DNA of 64,000 nt, taken from contig NZ_CP025263.1 of the NCBI RefSeq assembly GCF_002843605.1, positions 2,447,501 to 2,511,500 of the forward strand, written 5' to 3'. The notes beneath the pieces are model-generated. The model was given only the letters and a program-made list of their open reading frames with translations, was not told the DNA's origin and did no database searches. Every line of letters starts with the position of its first letter. Position 1 is the first letter of the stretch. A program made the translations under genes and the position numbers. This document shows positions 34,354-43,431 of this stretch, piece after piece. Source of the stretch: Pseudomonas sp. S09G 359. GTDB lineage: Bacteria > Pseudomonadota > Gammaproteobacteria > Pseudomonadales > Pseudomonadaceae.

Positions 34354-34953
34354 TTACCTCAACGGCCCCACCACCTGGCGATAGCGCTCCACTCCCTGCG
34401 GCGTCTCCCTTACCAGGCTGATTTCCAGCCCCAAGGGGTCCTCGCGGCGGTTGCCACTCAACTGTCGCCAGCCCTTATCCGCCTCCCACACCCGCACCTG
34501 CAAATCGCTGACCCCGGCCAACACGATCACCCCGTCCTTCGCCGCCGGCAGCGGGAATCGGTCCCGCGCCGGTGCTGCAGCGCGGTACAGGTTGTCGCCC
34601 TTTACCCACCAGCGCACCCGTTGCAGGCCATCCCCCGCGACCGCTGCGCTGCGGATCACATCCAGCCGGAAGCCCTTGCTGTCGGAACTGCGCACCGTCA
34701 CCGCGGCTAATCCCTGCGGCTTGGCGTTATCGTCTTGTGCGTTCAGTTCGACGCTGGCGCGCAAGCTGATATCGCGCTGCATCTGGTTCAGTGCGCGCAG
34801 CAACACTTCGGTCTGTTCGGTGCTCGCCTGCAGGTGCTGATCGGCGCGGGTGACGCTGTCGAGGCCGCGCCAGGCGATGACGCTGACCAATGCCATCAGC
34901 ATGATCGCCACCATCACTTCGATCAGGGTAAAGCCTTGCTGGGATCGATTCAT
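34354..34953 (-). CDS. hxcW: T2SS minor pseudopilin GspJ (HxcW)
   Basis: A 199-residue minor pseudopilin. The class III signal is QQGFTLIEVMVAI: cleavage by the prepilin peptidase before Phe with Glu5 of the mature protein, followed by the hydrophobic helix. Length and the tail fit GspJ, part of the pseudopilus tip (GspH-I-J-K). It is co-transcribed with hxcU, overlapping by ATGA. No prepilin peptidase gene is in the window, so processing probably relies on chromosomal PilD. Confidence 0.85.
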   Translation of the reverse strand: MNRSQQGFTLIEVMVAIMLMALVSVIAWRGLDSVTRADQHLQASTEQTEVLLRALNQMQRDISLRASVELNAQDDNAKPQGLAAVTVRSSDSKGFRLDVIRSAAVAGDGLQRVRWWVKGDNLYRAAAPARDRFPLPAAKDGVIVLAGVSDLQVRVWEADKGWRQLSGNRREDPLGLEISLVRETPQGVERYRQVVGPLR

Positions 34954-35402
34954 GGTTGGGTCACCACGCGCATCAAGCCGGCCGCATCCCGTTGCAGGCT
35001 AAGGCTGTGTTGGCCGTCGGACAGCACCACCCGCAGCGGCGGGCTGATCCATTCGGCGTCGAGCACCAGGGTTTGCCGGGGTTCGATAGTGATCTGCATT
35101 GGTGTGCTTTCCCATAGGCGCGGGCGCAGTTGGGCGTCGGCCTGGAACGCCTCGGTGGCGCTGCCGTCGTCACTGCGGCGGTTGAAGCGAAAACCCTTGG
35201 CATCTGCGCGCCAGGTAATCGGGCGGCCATCGGCGCGGGCTTCGGCCTGGGCGATTTGCAGCAACTGGCTCAGGCGCTCGGCGTCCTTGCGCAGCAGGTG
35301 CAGCGGGTCGGGCTTGATGGTCAGGCTGATAGCGGCACTGGCGATGCCGATGATCACCAGCACCACCATCAACTCAATCAGGGTGAAGCCTTGCTGTTTC
35401 AT
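34950..35402 (-). CDS. hxcU: T2SS minor pseudopilin GspH (HxcU)
   Basis: A 150-residue minor pseudopilin with the prepilin motif KQQGFTLIELMVVLVIIGIASAA at its N-terminus and a soluble C-terminal domain of GspH type (RLSQLLQIAQAEARADGRPITW). It is the first gene of a two-gene minus-strand unit with hxcW. The 93-nt gap to the divergent hxcP probably holds promoters for both directions. The order and strands match P. aeruginosa hxcW-hxcU-hxcP. Confidence 0.85.
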   Translation of the reverse strand: MKQQGFTLIELMVVLVIIGIASAAISLTIKPDPLHLLRKDAERLSQLLQIAQAEARADGRPITWRADAKGFRFNRRSDDGSATEAFQADAQLRPRLWESTPMQITIEPRQTLVLDAEWISPPLRVVLSDGQHSLSLQRDAAGLMRVVTQP

Positions 35403-35495
35403 CGATGGGCCTCGGGACGAAATAAACGCCGCTGAAATAAAAACGTGCGAATTGGTCTGTAGGCTGGTGCGACGGACAAACAGGAGGTCCTGCCC

Positions 35496-35927
35496 ATGGC
35501 ATTCGCCCAGCGTTTTTCACCTGCCCACGGTGTGCAGGCATTGGCTTTGCTGGTGGCAGTGGCCGGCATTGTGATGTGGACACCGCTGCTGCTCACGTCT
35601 GCCGAGTCGCACACGCCAGCCATCACCCCCCAGGCCCTGGCGGCGCGCAGTGATAACCCGGCGTTGCAATGGTTTTCCACTGTACCGACGGCGTTGCAGG
35701 TCAAGGTCAGCGGTGTGCTGGCCGGTGCGCGTGGCGCGGTGGCGATCCTCAGCCTCAACGATGGCCCGCCACGCAGCTTTCTATTGGGCGAGCGCCTCGG
35801 CCCGGGTGTGCGGCTGACAGCCATTGAAGGCGACGGCGTAGAGATCGAGCGTGGCGGCGAGAAGCTGCGCGTCAACCTCGACAAGTTGCCGCCGGGGCCG
35901 ACCTTGCCGCTGCTCACTCGGCCATGA
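35496..35927 (+). CDS. hxcP: T2SS inner-membrane coupling protein HxcP (GspC-like, short)
   Basis: A 143-residue protein with one N-terminal transmembrane segment (about residues 13-33, ALALLVAVAGIVMWTPLLL) and a periplasmic homology-region-like domain (SGVLAGARGAVAILSLNDGPPRSFLLGERLGPGVRL). Such short GspC/N-like proteins link the secretin to the inner-membrane platform. There is no C-terminal PDZ or coiled domain. AGGAGG precedes the ATG. Its last 14 bases overlap the convergent hxcV. Confidence 0.8.
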   Translation: MAFAQRFSPAHGVQALALLVAVAGIVMWTPLLLTSAESHTPAITPQALAARSDNPALQWFSTVPTALQVKVSGVLAGARGAVAILSLNDGPPRSFLLGERLGPGVRLTAIEGDGVEIERGGEKLRVNLDKLPPGPTLPLLTRP

Positions 35928-36291
35928 CCTGGGTGTCGAGGCGTGCCAGGGGCGGCGCGTCGCGGCTGGCATCACGGCTGTCATCACGTACCTGCAGATT
36001 GACCTGAAACAGGCGGCCATCAGCATTGATGGTTTGCTCGCAGCGCAGCTTCAAGCGGCCCTGGTCGCACTCGAAGGTCTGCTTGCCACTGCGCAAGTGC
36101 CCTTGCAGGCGCAGCTCCGCCAGGCGGCTTTGCGCGGCCAGCAAAGCCATGGATTTGTCGCGCAACAGCCCGTTGCTCTGAGTCATCAACCCGGCCACAC
36201 GCACGGCGGCGGCCATGGCCACGGCGATGATCGCCAGCGCCACCAGCACCTCGATCAGGGTAAAGCCTTGCTCCTTGCGACGGCTGTACAT
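35914..36291 (-). CDS. hxcV: T2SS minor pseudopilin GspI (HxcV)
   Basis: A 125-residue minor pseudopilin with the prepilin motif KEQGFTLIEVLVALAIIAVAMAAAV and a short C-terminal domain typical of GspI (LAELRLQG). GspI nucleates the pseudopilus tip with GspJ and GspK. It is encoded alone on the minus strand between two plus-strand genes, as in P. aeruginosa, and diverges from hxcT across a 148-nt gap that carries the conserved CTCCCGAGG motif. Confidence 0.85.
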   Translation of the reverse strand: MYSRRKEQGFTLIEVLVALAIIAVAMAAAVRVAGLMTQSNGLLRDKSMALLAAQSRLAELRLQGHLRSGKQTFECDQGRLKLRCEQTINADGRLFQVNLQVRDDSRDASRDAPPLARLDTQVMAE

Positions 36292-36358
36292 GGCGTTCTC
36301 AACGCGGGGAAACAGGCCCGCAGACTAGCGCCGGCAGTTGACCGATTGGCGACCGAAA

Positions 36359-36387
36359 CTCCCGAGGATTTTCAATACGACTGACAT
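36359..36387 (+). promoter_or_regulatory. Two-part motif CTCCCGAGG-N13-CTGACAT upstream of hxcT
   Basis: CTCCCGAGG (36359-36367), 13 nt, then CTGACAT (36381-36387), 53 nt upstream of the hxcT ATG. The same two blocks with the same spacing occur upstream of lapA at 44945-44973. It may be an ECF (VreI) promoter or a composite with a PhoB half-site (CTGTCAT-like). See the matching finding. Confidence 0.45.
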
Positions 36388-36439
36388 ATGTTCTTGCAAC
36401 ACTGCGCCACGAAATGCACCCACGCCAAGGAATGTCGAG

Positions 36440-36889
36440 ATGGATATCGCGCGCCTAACAACCCCATTGCCAGGGCCTCGCGGCCAGCGTGGCTTCACCC
36501 TGATCGAGATCATGGTGGTGGTGGTCATCCTCGGGATCCTGGCCGCGATGGTGGTGCCCAAGGTCCTCGATCGGCCGGACCAGGCGCGGGCTACGGCGGC
36601 CAAGCAGGACATTGGTGGCTTGATGCAGGCGCTGAAGCTCTATCGCCTTGACCACGGCACTTACCCGAACATGAACCAGGGCCTCAAAGTGCTGGTGGAA
36701 CGCCCGGCGGATGCCAAGAACAGCAACTGGCGCGCCTATCTCGACCGCCTGCCCAATGACCCGTGGGGCAACCCGTATCACTACCTCAACCCGGGCGCCA
36801 ACGGTGAGGTCGATGTGTTCTCCCTCGGCGCCGACGGCCAACCCGATGGCGACGGCGTGAATGCCGATATCGGCTCCTGGCAGTTGTAA
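36440..36889 (+). CDS. hxcT: T2SS major pseudopilin GspG (HxcT)
   Basis: A 149-residue major pseudopilin. The prepilin motif is QRGFTLIEIMVVVVILGILAAMVVPKV, and the C-terminal half has the GspG signature YRLDHGTYPNMNQGLKVL...DPWGNPYHYLNPG, ending with DVFSLGADGQPDGDG, the calcium-binding loop. It polymerises into the pseudopilus. The ATG at 36440 follows AAGGAA at good spacing; the longer reading from 36338 is rejected. It begins the plus-strand run hxcT-X-Y-Z-Q. Confidence 0.93.
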   Translation: MDIARLTTPLPGPRGQRGFTLIEIMVVVVILGILAAMVVPKVLDRPDQARATAAKQDIGGLMQALKLYRLDHGTYPNMNQGLKVLVERPADAKNSNWRAYLDRLPNDPWGNPYHYLNPGANGEVDVFSLGADGQPDGDGVNADIGSWQL

Positions 36890-36897
36890 GGCGCGCC

Positions 36898-37776
36898 ATG
36901 AAACGGTATTCGCCCACGGCGGCGAAGCAGCGCGGCATGGCAATTATCAGCGCCTTGCTGATCGCCGCAGTGGTGGCGGTACTCGCCGGCGCGATGCTCA
37001 CTCGACAGACCGTGTTCACCCGCAGCCTTGAAGCCGAGCAATTGCGCATCCAGGGTCAGTGGCTGTTGCAGGGTGGCCTGGAACGCAGCCGGCAGCTGCT
37101 CTGGGACGCGCGCCAGAAAGACGTGCTGACGCGCCTCGACCAGCCGTGGGCGCGTGCCCAGGGCGGCGCCTTCGAAGGCCGGATCGAGGACGAGCAGGGC
37201 AAGTTCAACCTGCGCAACCTGGTTAACCGCCAGCAGCTGGACACCGAGCAATTGCAGAGCTTCGAGCGCCTGTGCCGGTTGATAGGCGTTGCCCCGGCAC
37301 TGAGCCAACGCATCAGCCAGCGCGTGATCGCCTCTTATGACCGCACCGACCTGCCGGCCAAATACCCGATGCTGCGCAGCCTCGACGATTTAAGCGGCCT
37401 TGAGGGCCTCGACCCGGCGCTGTTGCAGCGCATGCAGGCGTATATCAGCGTGTTGCCCGGCATTACCTGGGTCAACGGCAACACCGCCAGTGCCGAGGTG
37501 CTCAGTGCGGTGGTGCCGCAGCTCAGCCTGGCGCAGGCCCATGGGCTGGTGGCCGAGCGCGATGGTGGGCACTGGTTTATCAATCGCGGGGATTTCGTCA
37601 ACCGCCTGCACCTGCCTCAGGTCAACGTGGATGCCGTGCAAGTGGGGATTACCAGCGAGTGGTTTCGCTTGCAGGGCCAGGCGCGGCGCGAGCAACGCCG
37701 GGTGACGCTGGAGGCGCTGCTGCACCGCCCCGAAGACCGTGCGCCACGGGTGATCTGGTCGCGGGTGGGGGTATGA
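36898..37776 (+). CDS. hxcX: T2SS minor pseudopilin GspK (HxcX)
   Basis: A 292-residue GspK, the largest minor pseudopilin, at the tip of the pseudopilus. The prepilin motif is atypical as usual for GspK (KQRGMAIISALLIAAVVAVLAGAML, no Glu5). The soluble part has EDEQGKFNLRNLV and SLDDLSGLEGLDPALLQRMQAYISVLPG...VNGNTASAEVL, the SAM-like helical domain. It starts 8 nt after hxcT and overlaps hxcY by ATGA. Confidence 0.88.
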   Translation: MKRYSPTAAKQRGMAIISALLIAAVVAVLAGAMLTRQTVFTRSLEAEQLRIQGQWLLQGGLERSRQLLWDARQKDVLTRLDQPWARAQGGAFEGRIEDEQGKFNLRNLVNRQQLDTEQLQSFERLCRLIGVAPALSQRISQRVIASYDRTDLPAKYPMLRSLDDLSGLEGLDPALLQRMQAYISVLPGITWVNGNTASAEVLSAVVPQLSLAQAHGLVAERDGGHWFINRGDFVNRLHLPQVNVDAVQVGITSEWFRLQGQARREQRRVTLEALLHRPEDRAPRVIWSRVGV

Positions 37777-38843
37777 AACGCCTGCGCATTGGCTTGCCGC
37801 CGCTCGATGAGCTGAGCCCGGACAGCCAGGTGACGTTTGCCTGGCTGGAGAGGGGCGTGGTCACTGATGAGGGCCGCGCCAGCCTGCTGCAATTGGGCAA
37901 GCACCGTCAGGCGGCAGACTGCTTTCTGCATCCCCGCGACAGCCTGTTGACCAGCCTGGAACTACCGCCTTTACCCGCCGCCAAAACCGCCGCCGCCGTG
38001 GCCTGTGCCGCGCAGGCGCTGATCCTCGGCGCAGTGGAGCAGATGCAGGTCGCCCACGGCCCGCGCGAAAGCGATGGGCGCGTGCAGGTGGGCTGGGTGC
38101 CCAAGGCCGCGCTGGAGCGGCTCGGCCAGGTGTTGGCGCAGGCGCAGCTCAAGCTGCGTGGCCTGTACCCGGCGCCCCATGCTTTACCGGTGGGCGCTGC
38201 GGCGTTGCACGATGGTTATCTGTTAACGCGCGACAGCCTGCAGCAAGGCGCGGTGCACCCCTTGGGGCTGCAGGCACTGGATGTGCCGCTGGTGGATGCG
38301 GCCCAGCGTTGGCGCGGGCCGGTGCCTGCCTGGGGGTTGCAGGTGCGCCTTGGCCAGGCATCCAGCGGCGGCTGGGGCAGGGCGCTGGGCTGCGTCGCAT
38401 TGGCGGCGACGATCTGGGCCGTCGGCCTCAACCTGTACGCCGCCCGCCAGGTCGACGAAGGCCAACGGCTCAAGACGTTGATGAGCCAACAGGTGCGCCA
38501 GGCGTTTCCTGAATTGCCGGTGGTGCTCAACCCGTTGCAGCAGGCCCGCCAACAATTGGCCGCGCGCCAGAGCGGTGCGGCGGCCGATCCGGGCCAGCGC
38601 TTTAGCAGTCTGTTGCAACTGGCGGGCAGCAACCTGGCGTTTATGGTGGGCAGTGTCGACAGCCTGGACTATGCACAGGGCCGCCTGCACGTGGCGTTGC
38701 TCGCCGACAGTCGCAACCCGGCGGCCGTGGGCGACTGGCAGGCGGTGCTGGCCCAGGCCGGCTTTGCCGCTGAACGCGATGAGCGTGGCTGGAGCATCGG
38801 CCCGGCGCAGGCGGCGGAAAAACCGGAGGCCGGCGATGAATAA
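37773..38843 (+). CDS. hxcY: T2SS assembly platform protein GspL (HxcY)
   Basis: A 356-residue GspL-type protein: an N-terminal actin-like cytoplasmic part (about 1-200, contacts the ATPase), one transmembrane segment (about 205-223, LGCVALAATIWAVGLNLYA) and a periplasmic ferredoxin-like domain. The start at 37773 is set by the ATGA overlap with hxcX; the frame is open further upstream inside hxcX but that is not conserved. Its stop overlaps the hxcZ start region. Confidence 0.83.
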   Translation: MKRLRIGLPPLDELSPDSQVTFAWLERGVVTDEGRASLLQLGKHRQAADCFLHPRDSLLTSLELPPLPAAKTAAAVACAAQALILGAVEQMQVAHGPRESDGRVQVGWVPKAALERLGQVLAQAQLKLRGLYPAPHALPVGAAALHDGYLLTRDSLQQGAVHPLGLQALDVPLVDAAQRWRGPVPAWGLQVRLGQASSGGWGRALGCVALAATIWAVGLNLYAARQVDEGQRLKTLMSQQVRQAFPELPVVLNPLQQARQQLAARQSGAAADPGQRFSSLLQLAGSNLAFMVGSVDSLDYAQGRLHVALLADSRNPAAVGDWQAVLAQAGFAAERDERGWSIGPAQAAEKPEAGDE

Positions 38844-39348
38844 AGTTCGCCGTCTACGCAGCCAGTTCCAGTTGTTCTGGGGCGGCCTGGCCCTGCGCGA
38901 AAAGCGTCTGTTGATCGGCGCAGGGCTGGTACTGGTGAGTCTATTGACCTGGCTGCTGCTGGTGCAGCCGGCGTTGAAAAAGATCGATTACTGGCAGGCC
39001 GAAACGCCCAAATTACGGGCCCAGGCCGCCGCCTTGCAGGTGCTGTTGCAGGACGTCGCCGCGCCTCGGCAGGCTGACGAAGCGGCGTTGCGCCAGGCGC
39101 TGGAAAGCGCCGGGTTGCAGGGGCATTACCAGTTGCAGGCGCTGGAACCCGGTGGTTGGCGCCTGACCTTCGACAACGCCCCGGCCGACGCCGTGGTGGG
39201 CTGGTTGCTGGGCAATCCGCGTTCGTTCTCTTTGGAAGTGTCCGAGGCGCGTTTGCAGCGTGCCCCGGATAGCGTCGATAACTCGGCCGGCACTGTGTCC
39301 GGGACCGTTCGCATGGATCAGGCGCTTGGCGCTAAGGAAGCTTCATGA
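38836..39348 (+). CDS. hxcZ: T2SS assembly platform protein GspM (HxcZ)
   Basis: A 170-residue GspM. One N-terminal transmembrane segment (about residues 25-43, LLIGAGLVLVSLLTWLLLV) is followed by a coiled segment and a periplasmic ferredoxin-like domain (QALEPGGWRLTFDNAPADAVVGWLLG). It pairs with HxcY. The ATG at 38836 lies 8 nt inside the hxcY end, after GGAGG; longer readings in this frame are inside hxcY. It overlaps hxcQ by ATGA. Confidence 0.82.
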   Translation: MNKVRRLRSQFQLFWGGLALREKRLLIGAGLVLVSLLTWLLLVQPALKKIDYWQAETPKLRAQAAALQVLLQDVAAPRQADEAALRQALESAGLQGHYQLQALEPGGWRLTFDNAPADAVVGWLLGNPRSFSLEVSEARLQRAPDSVDNSAGTVSGTVRMDQALGAKEAS

Positions 39349-41666
39349 AGTGGTCAGTCCCCCCTTTTCGCACCGTTGCGCCGCTGCTGTTGCTGGCCCT
39401 CAGTGCGTGCAGCAGCCAGGAGGCCGCCAAGCCGTTGCTGGTAGACAGTGAACTCGGCCAGCCTCTGGCCGACACCCGCCGCAGCGGCGATACCGTGCTG
39501 GATCGACAGCGCGAACCGATGCCCAAGCCCGCCGTACAGCATCCGCTGACCAACAGCGCCCGTGGCCACGCCCCGGCGGCCGTCAAGGCGCGTAACCCGC
39601 TGGGCGACCAGCCGGTGCAGCTGAATTTTGTCGATGCGGATATCCAGGCGGTGGTGCGCGCACTGTCCCGCGCCACCGGCCAGCAGTTCCTGGTGGACCC
39701 ACGGGTAAAGGGCAACCTCACCCTGGTCAGCGAAGGCCAGGTGCCTGCGCACCAGGCCTACGACATGCTGCTGGCGGCACTGCGCATGCAGGGCTTCAGC
39801 GTGGTGGATGTGGGCGGCGTCGCCCAGGTGGTGCCGGAGGCCGATGCCAAGTTGCTCGGCGGCCCGATGTACAGTGCTGGCAGCAGCGGCATGCAGACCC
39901 GCACCTTTCGCCTGCAATATGAAAACGCGGTGAACCTGATCCCGGTGCTGCGCCCCATTGTGTCGCCGAACAACCCGATCAACGCCTACCCCGGCAACAA
40001 CAGCATCGTGATCACCGACTACGCGGAGAACCTCGCGCGCGTGGCGCAGATCATCAACGGCATCGACACCCCCAGCGCCATCGACACCGACGTGGTGAAG
40101 GTGCAGAACGGCATCGCCGTGGACATCGCCGCCATGGTCGGTGAACTGCTGGAAACCCAGGGTGCCGACCAGACCCAGAAGATCAATGTGGTCGGCGACC
40201 CACGCTCCAATTCGATCATCATCCGCTCCGGCAGCCCCGAGCGTACGGAGTTGGCGCGCAACCTGATCTACAAGCTCGACAACGCCCAGAGCAACCCGAG
40301 CAACATGCACGTGGTGTACCTGCGCAACGCCCAGGCCGGTAAGTTGGCCCAGTCGCTACGCGGGCTGCTGACCGGCGAGAGCGATACGGGCGTGAGCGAC
40401 GATGCGCGCGGCAAGCTCAGTGCCATGGGCGGCAACAGCAAGAACAGCCAGGGCACGAGCACCGCGCAAAACAGCAGCGGCACCCCCACCGGCAGTGGCG
40501 TGCAGTCGGGCTACGGGCAAACCAGCGGTACCACTCCAAGCACCGGCAATACCGCCAGCGACCAGAACACCGCATTCAGCGCCGGCGGCGTGACCATCCA
40601 GGCGGATGCTACTACCAACACCTTGCTGATCTCCGCCCCCGACCCGCTGTACCGCAACCTGCGCGAAGTGATCGACATGCTCGACCAGCGCCGCGCCCAG
40701 GTGGTAATCGAAAGCCTGATCGTGGAAGTCGGCGAAGACGACGCCACCGAGTTCGGCGTGCAATGGCAGGCCGGCAACCTGGCGGGCAAGGGCGCGTTCG
40801 GTGGCGTCAACCTGGGTGGCAGTGGCATCAACGGCACGCCCACCAGCCCCACCAGCGTCGATGTGCTGCCCAAGGGCCTGAATATCGGCCTGGTCAACGG
40901 CACGGTAGATATCCCGGGGATCGGCAAGGTGCTCGACCTCAAAGTGCTGGCCCGCGCCCTGAAGAGCAAGGGCGGCACCAATGTGCTGTCCACACCGAAC
41001 CTGCTGACCCTGGACAACGAGGCGGCGAGCATTTTTGTTGGGCAGACCATCCCGTTTGTCACCGGCAGCTATGTGACCGGCGGCGGGGGCACCAGCAACA
41101 ACCCGTTCCAGACCGTGCAACGTGAAGAGGTGGGCTTGAAACTGAATGTGCGGCCGCAGATTTCCGAGGGGGGCACGGTGAAGCTGGATATCTACCAGGA
41201 GGTCAGCAGCGTGGACTCGCGGGCCTCGGTGGAGGCGGGCACGGTGACCAACAAGCGCGCGATCGATACCAGCATTTTGTTGGATGACGGGCAGATCATG
41301 GTCATGGGTGGGTTGCTGCAGGATGGCTATAGCCAGAGCAATGATGCGGTGCCGTGGTTGTCGGATATTCCCGGTTTGGGGGCGTTGTTTCGTAATGAGA
41401 AGCGCAGTGTGACCAAGACCAACCTGATGGTGTTTTTGCGGCCTTACATTATTCGCGACAGTGAGGCGGGGCGCAGTATTACGCTGAACCGCTATGAGTT
41501 CATGCGCCGAGCGCAAGGTGGGTTGCAGCCCGAGCACAGTTGGGCAATGCCGGATGTGCAGGCGCCGCAGTTGCCTGCGGTGGAGAAGGCGATTCCGGGG
41601 GCGCAGCAGCAGGGGCCCAGGGCGGTGATCAGGGCGGTGCCGGTTTCTTCGGGGGCGCGGCCTTGA
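39345..41666 (+). CDS. hxcQ: T2SS outer-membrane secretin GspD (HxcQ), lipoprotein form
   Basis: A 773-residue secretin. The signal sequence ends in the lipobox LSAC (Cys21), so it is a lipoprotein secretin, as known for P. aeruginosa HxcQ, which needs no separate pilotin. N0 to N3 domains (about residues 85-460) include NFVDADIQAVVRALSRATGQQFLVDPRVKG. A Ser/Gly/Thr-rich linker (about 360-405) interrupts the N3 region. The secretin barrel (about 480-700) shows VIESLIVEVGEDDATEFGVQW, LSTPNLLTLDNEAASIFVGQTIPFVTG and the VPWLSDIPGLGALFRNE signature. Starts by ATGA overlap with hxcZ. Confidence 0.95.
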   Translation: MKWSVPPFRTVAPLLLLALSACSSQEAAKPLLVDSELGQPLADTRRSGDTVLDRQREPMPKPAVQHPLTNSARGHAPAAVKARNPLGDQPVQLNFVDADIQAVVRALSRATGQQFLVDPRVKGNLTLVSEGQVPAHQAYDMLLAALRMQGFSVVDVGGVAQVVPEADAKLLGGPMYSAGSSGMQTRTFRLQYENAVNLIPVLRPIVSPNNPINAYPGNNSIVITDYAENLARVAQIINGIDTPSAIDTDVVKVQNGIAVDIAAMVGELLETQGADQTQKINVVGDPRSNSIIIRSGSPERTELARNLIYKLDNAQSNPSNMHVVYLRNAQAGKLAQSLRGLLTGESDTGVSDDARGKLSAMGGNSKNSQGTSTAQNSSGTPTGSGVQSGYGQTSGTTPSTGNTASDQNTAFSAGGVTIQADATTNTLLISAPDPLYRNLREVIDMLDQRRAQVVIESLIVEVGEDDATEFGVQWQAGNLAGKGAFGGVNLGGSGINGTPTSPTSVDVLPKGLNIGLVNGTVDIPGIGKVLDLKVLARALKSKGGTNVLSTPNLLTLDNEAASIFVGQTIPFVTGSYVTGGGGTSNNPFQTVQREEVGLKLNVRPQISEGGTVKLDIYQEVSSVDSRASVEAGTVTNKRAIDTSILLDDGQIMVMGGLLQDGYSQSNDAVPWLSDIPGLGALFRNEKRSVTKTNLMVFLRPYIIRDSEAGRSITLNRYEFMRRAQGGLQPEHSWAMPDVQAPQLPAVEKAIPGAQQQGPRAVIRAVPVSSGARP

Positions 41667-42012
41667 TGGCGTACGTATCGGTTGGCTTGGCATGCCCTCA
41701 CTGCGGCCAGCATGGTCGACGGGGCGTCTCAGGTCAAAAACCAAAGCGCGGCGGCCTTGGAACCGACCGCGCGTGTCTGTGGAGCTCGGTTCAAATGTGG
41801 GAGCTGGCTTGCCTGCGATGGCAGCGACTGGGTTGGCCTGATACACCGAGGTGTCTGCATCGCGGGCAAGCCCGGCTCCCACAGGGGAATGCGCAAGCTT
41901 CAAACAACCGGTCGGCTCCAAGGCCGTCACGCGTTGCTTTTGATCTTAAGCGCCGCGTTAGTGGCCATTACAAAAAAACTGCATATGGACCCATAAAAAC
42001 GGGCCCAACCCC
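41667..42012 (+). other. Intergenic region between hxcQ and hxcR
   Basis: 346 nt without a supported gene. It contains an imperfect REP/REPIN palindrome at 41796-41883. I see no clear terminator or promoter; a short AT-rich patch (about 41965-42000) precedes hxcR. Apparent reading frames here are not preceded by ribosome-binding sites and resemble nothing. Confidence 0.6.
41796..41883. repeat. REPIN-type inverted repeat between hxcQ and hxcR
   Basis: Left arm TGTGGGAGCTGGCTTGCCTG (from 41796) and right arm CGGGCAAGCCCGGCTCCCACA (to 41883) form an imperfect palindrome around a ~35-nt centre. This is the typical form of paired REP sequences (REPINs) of fluorescent pseudomonads. Confidence 0.75.
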
Positions 42013-43431
42013 ATGAGCCTTCTACCTTACGCTTGGGCCAAATCCCAACGCATCCTCCTGCGCCCCAGCGAAGACGGCATGCTGCTCACCGTCTGCCCCT
42101 CGACCCCCGGCTGGTCCATCAGCGAAGTCCACCGCCAGTTCGGCCAGTCGCGCCTGGAACACGTGCGCGATGACGAACTCGACGGCCTGCTCACCAGCGC
42201 CTACGCCGACACCGGCAGTGCCGCCGCAGTGGTCGGCGCCGCCGAAAACGAAGTCGACCTCGACCGCCTGATGCAAGACATGCCCGAGGTCACCGACCTG
42301 CTCGACACCCAGGACGGCGCCCCGGTGATTCGCATGATCAACGCCTTGCTCACCCAGGCCGCCCGCGACGAGGCCAGTGATATCCACATCGAACCCTACG
42401 AAACCCACTCCGTGGTGCGCTACCGCGTCGACGGTACCCTGCGTGATGTGGTGTCGCCGCGCAAGGCGTTGCATGGCGCGCTGGTGTCGCGCATCAAGAT
42501 CATGGCCCAGCTCGATATCGCCGAAAAACGCCTGCCCCAGGACGGCCGCATTGCGTTGCGCGTAGCGGGGCGGCCGATTGATATCCGCGTGTCCACGGTG
42601 CCCACCGGGCATGGCGAGCGCGTGGTCATGCGCTTGCTGGACAAACAGGCCGGGCGTTTGCAACTGGAAACCCTGGGCATGGAGCCGCAGCTGCTGGCGC
42701 GCCTGGATACGCTGATCCGCCAGCCCCACGGCATCGTGCTGGTCACCGGGCCCACCGGCAGTGGCAAGACCACCAGCCTGTATGCCGCCCTGGCGCGGCT
42801 GGACGCCAGCACCAGCAATATCCTCACCGTGGAAGACCCGGTGGAATATGACTTGCCGGGCATCAGCCAGATCCAGATCAACGCCAAGATCGACATGACC
42901 TTCGGCCTGGCCTTGCGCGCGATTCTGCGCCAGGACCCGGACATCATCATGATCGGCGAAATTCGCGACCTCGAAACAGCGCAAATCGCCGTGCAAGCCT
43001 CGCTCACCGGCCACCTGGTACTCGCCACCTTGCACACCAACGACGCAGTATCGGCGGTCAACCGCTTGATCGATATGGGCGTCGAACCCTTCCTGCTCGC
43101 GTCTTCGCTGTTGGGCGTGTTGGCCCAGCGCCTGGTACGCCGGCTGTGCCCGCATTGCAAACAGCAAGACCCGGCCGCGCCCGGCACCTGGCGCCCGGTG
43201 GGCTGTGCGCAGTGCAACCAGATTGGCTACAGCGGGCGGACCGGTATCCATGAATTGTTCTGCGTCGATGACGATGTGCGCAGCCTGATCCACAACGGCG
43301 CCGGCGAGCAGGATCTGCGCTTGGCCGCGCGGCGTGCCGGGATGTTCAGCATGCGTGAAGACGGCGAGCGCTGGGTGCGCAGCGGCGCCACCGCAGCCGA
43401 AGAAATCCTGCGCGTGACACGGGACGCCTGA
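42013..43431 (+). CDS. hxcR: T2SS ATPase GspE (HxcR)
   Basis: A 472-residue secretion ATPase that powers pseudopilus assembly from the cytoplasmic face. N-terminal domain (about 1-110), then the catalytic domain with SDIHIEPYE, Walker A GPTGSGKTTS (about 245-254), Asp box and Walker B DPDIIMIGEIRDLETA, and HLVLATLHTNDA. The C-terminal CPHC...CAQC pair is the zinc-binding C-domain typical of GspE. The ATG at 42013 gives the whole family N-terminus. It shares its last base with hxcS (TGATG). Confidence 0.93.
   Translation: MSLLPYAWAKSQRILLRPSEDGMLLTVCPSTPGWSISEVHRQFGQSRLEHVRDDELDGLLTSAYADTGSAAAVVGAAENEVDLDRLMQDMPEVTDLLDTQDGAPVIRMINALLTQAARDEASDIHIEPYETHSVVRYRVDGTLRDVVSPRKALHGALVSRIKIMAQLDIAEKRLPQDGRIALRVAGRPIDIRVSTVPTGHGERVVMRLLDKQAGRLQLETLGMEPQLLARLDTLIRQPHGIVLVTGPTGSGKTTSLYAALARLDASTSNILTVEDPVEYDLPGISQIQINAKIDMTFGLALRAILRQDPDIIMIGEIRDLETAQIAVQASLTGHLVLATLHTNDAVSAVNRLIDMGVEPFLLASSLLGVLAQRLVRRLCPHCKQQDPAAPGTWRPVGCAQCNQIGYSGRTGIHELFCVDDDVRSLIHNGAGEQDLRLAARRAGMFSMREDGERWVRSGATAAEEILRVTRDA

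Noticed and set aside
6879..34360. T6SS region considered as a mobile element
   Set aside because: No integrase, transposase, tRNA target or terminal repeats were visible at either border. The backbone genes have host-like composition apart from the cargo island.
40356..41930. Long minus-strand frames opposite hxcQ, hxcR and hxcS
   Set aside because: They shadow well-identified T2SS genes. The translations are Arg/Gln/His-rich and match no family.
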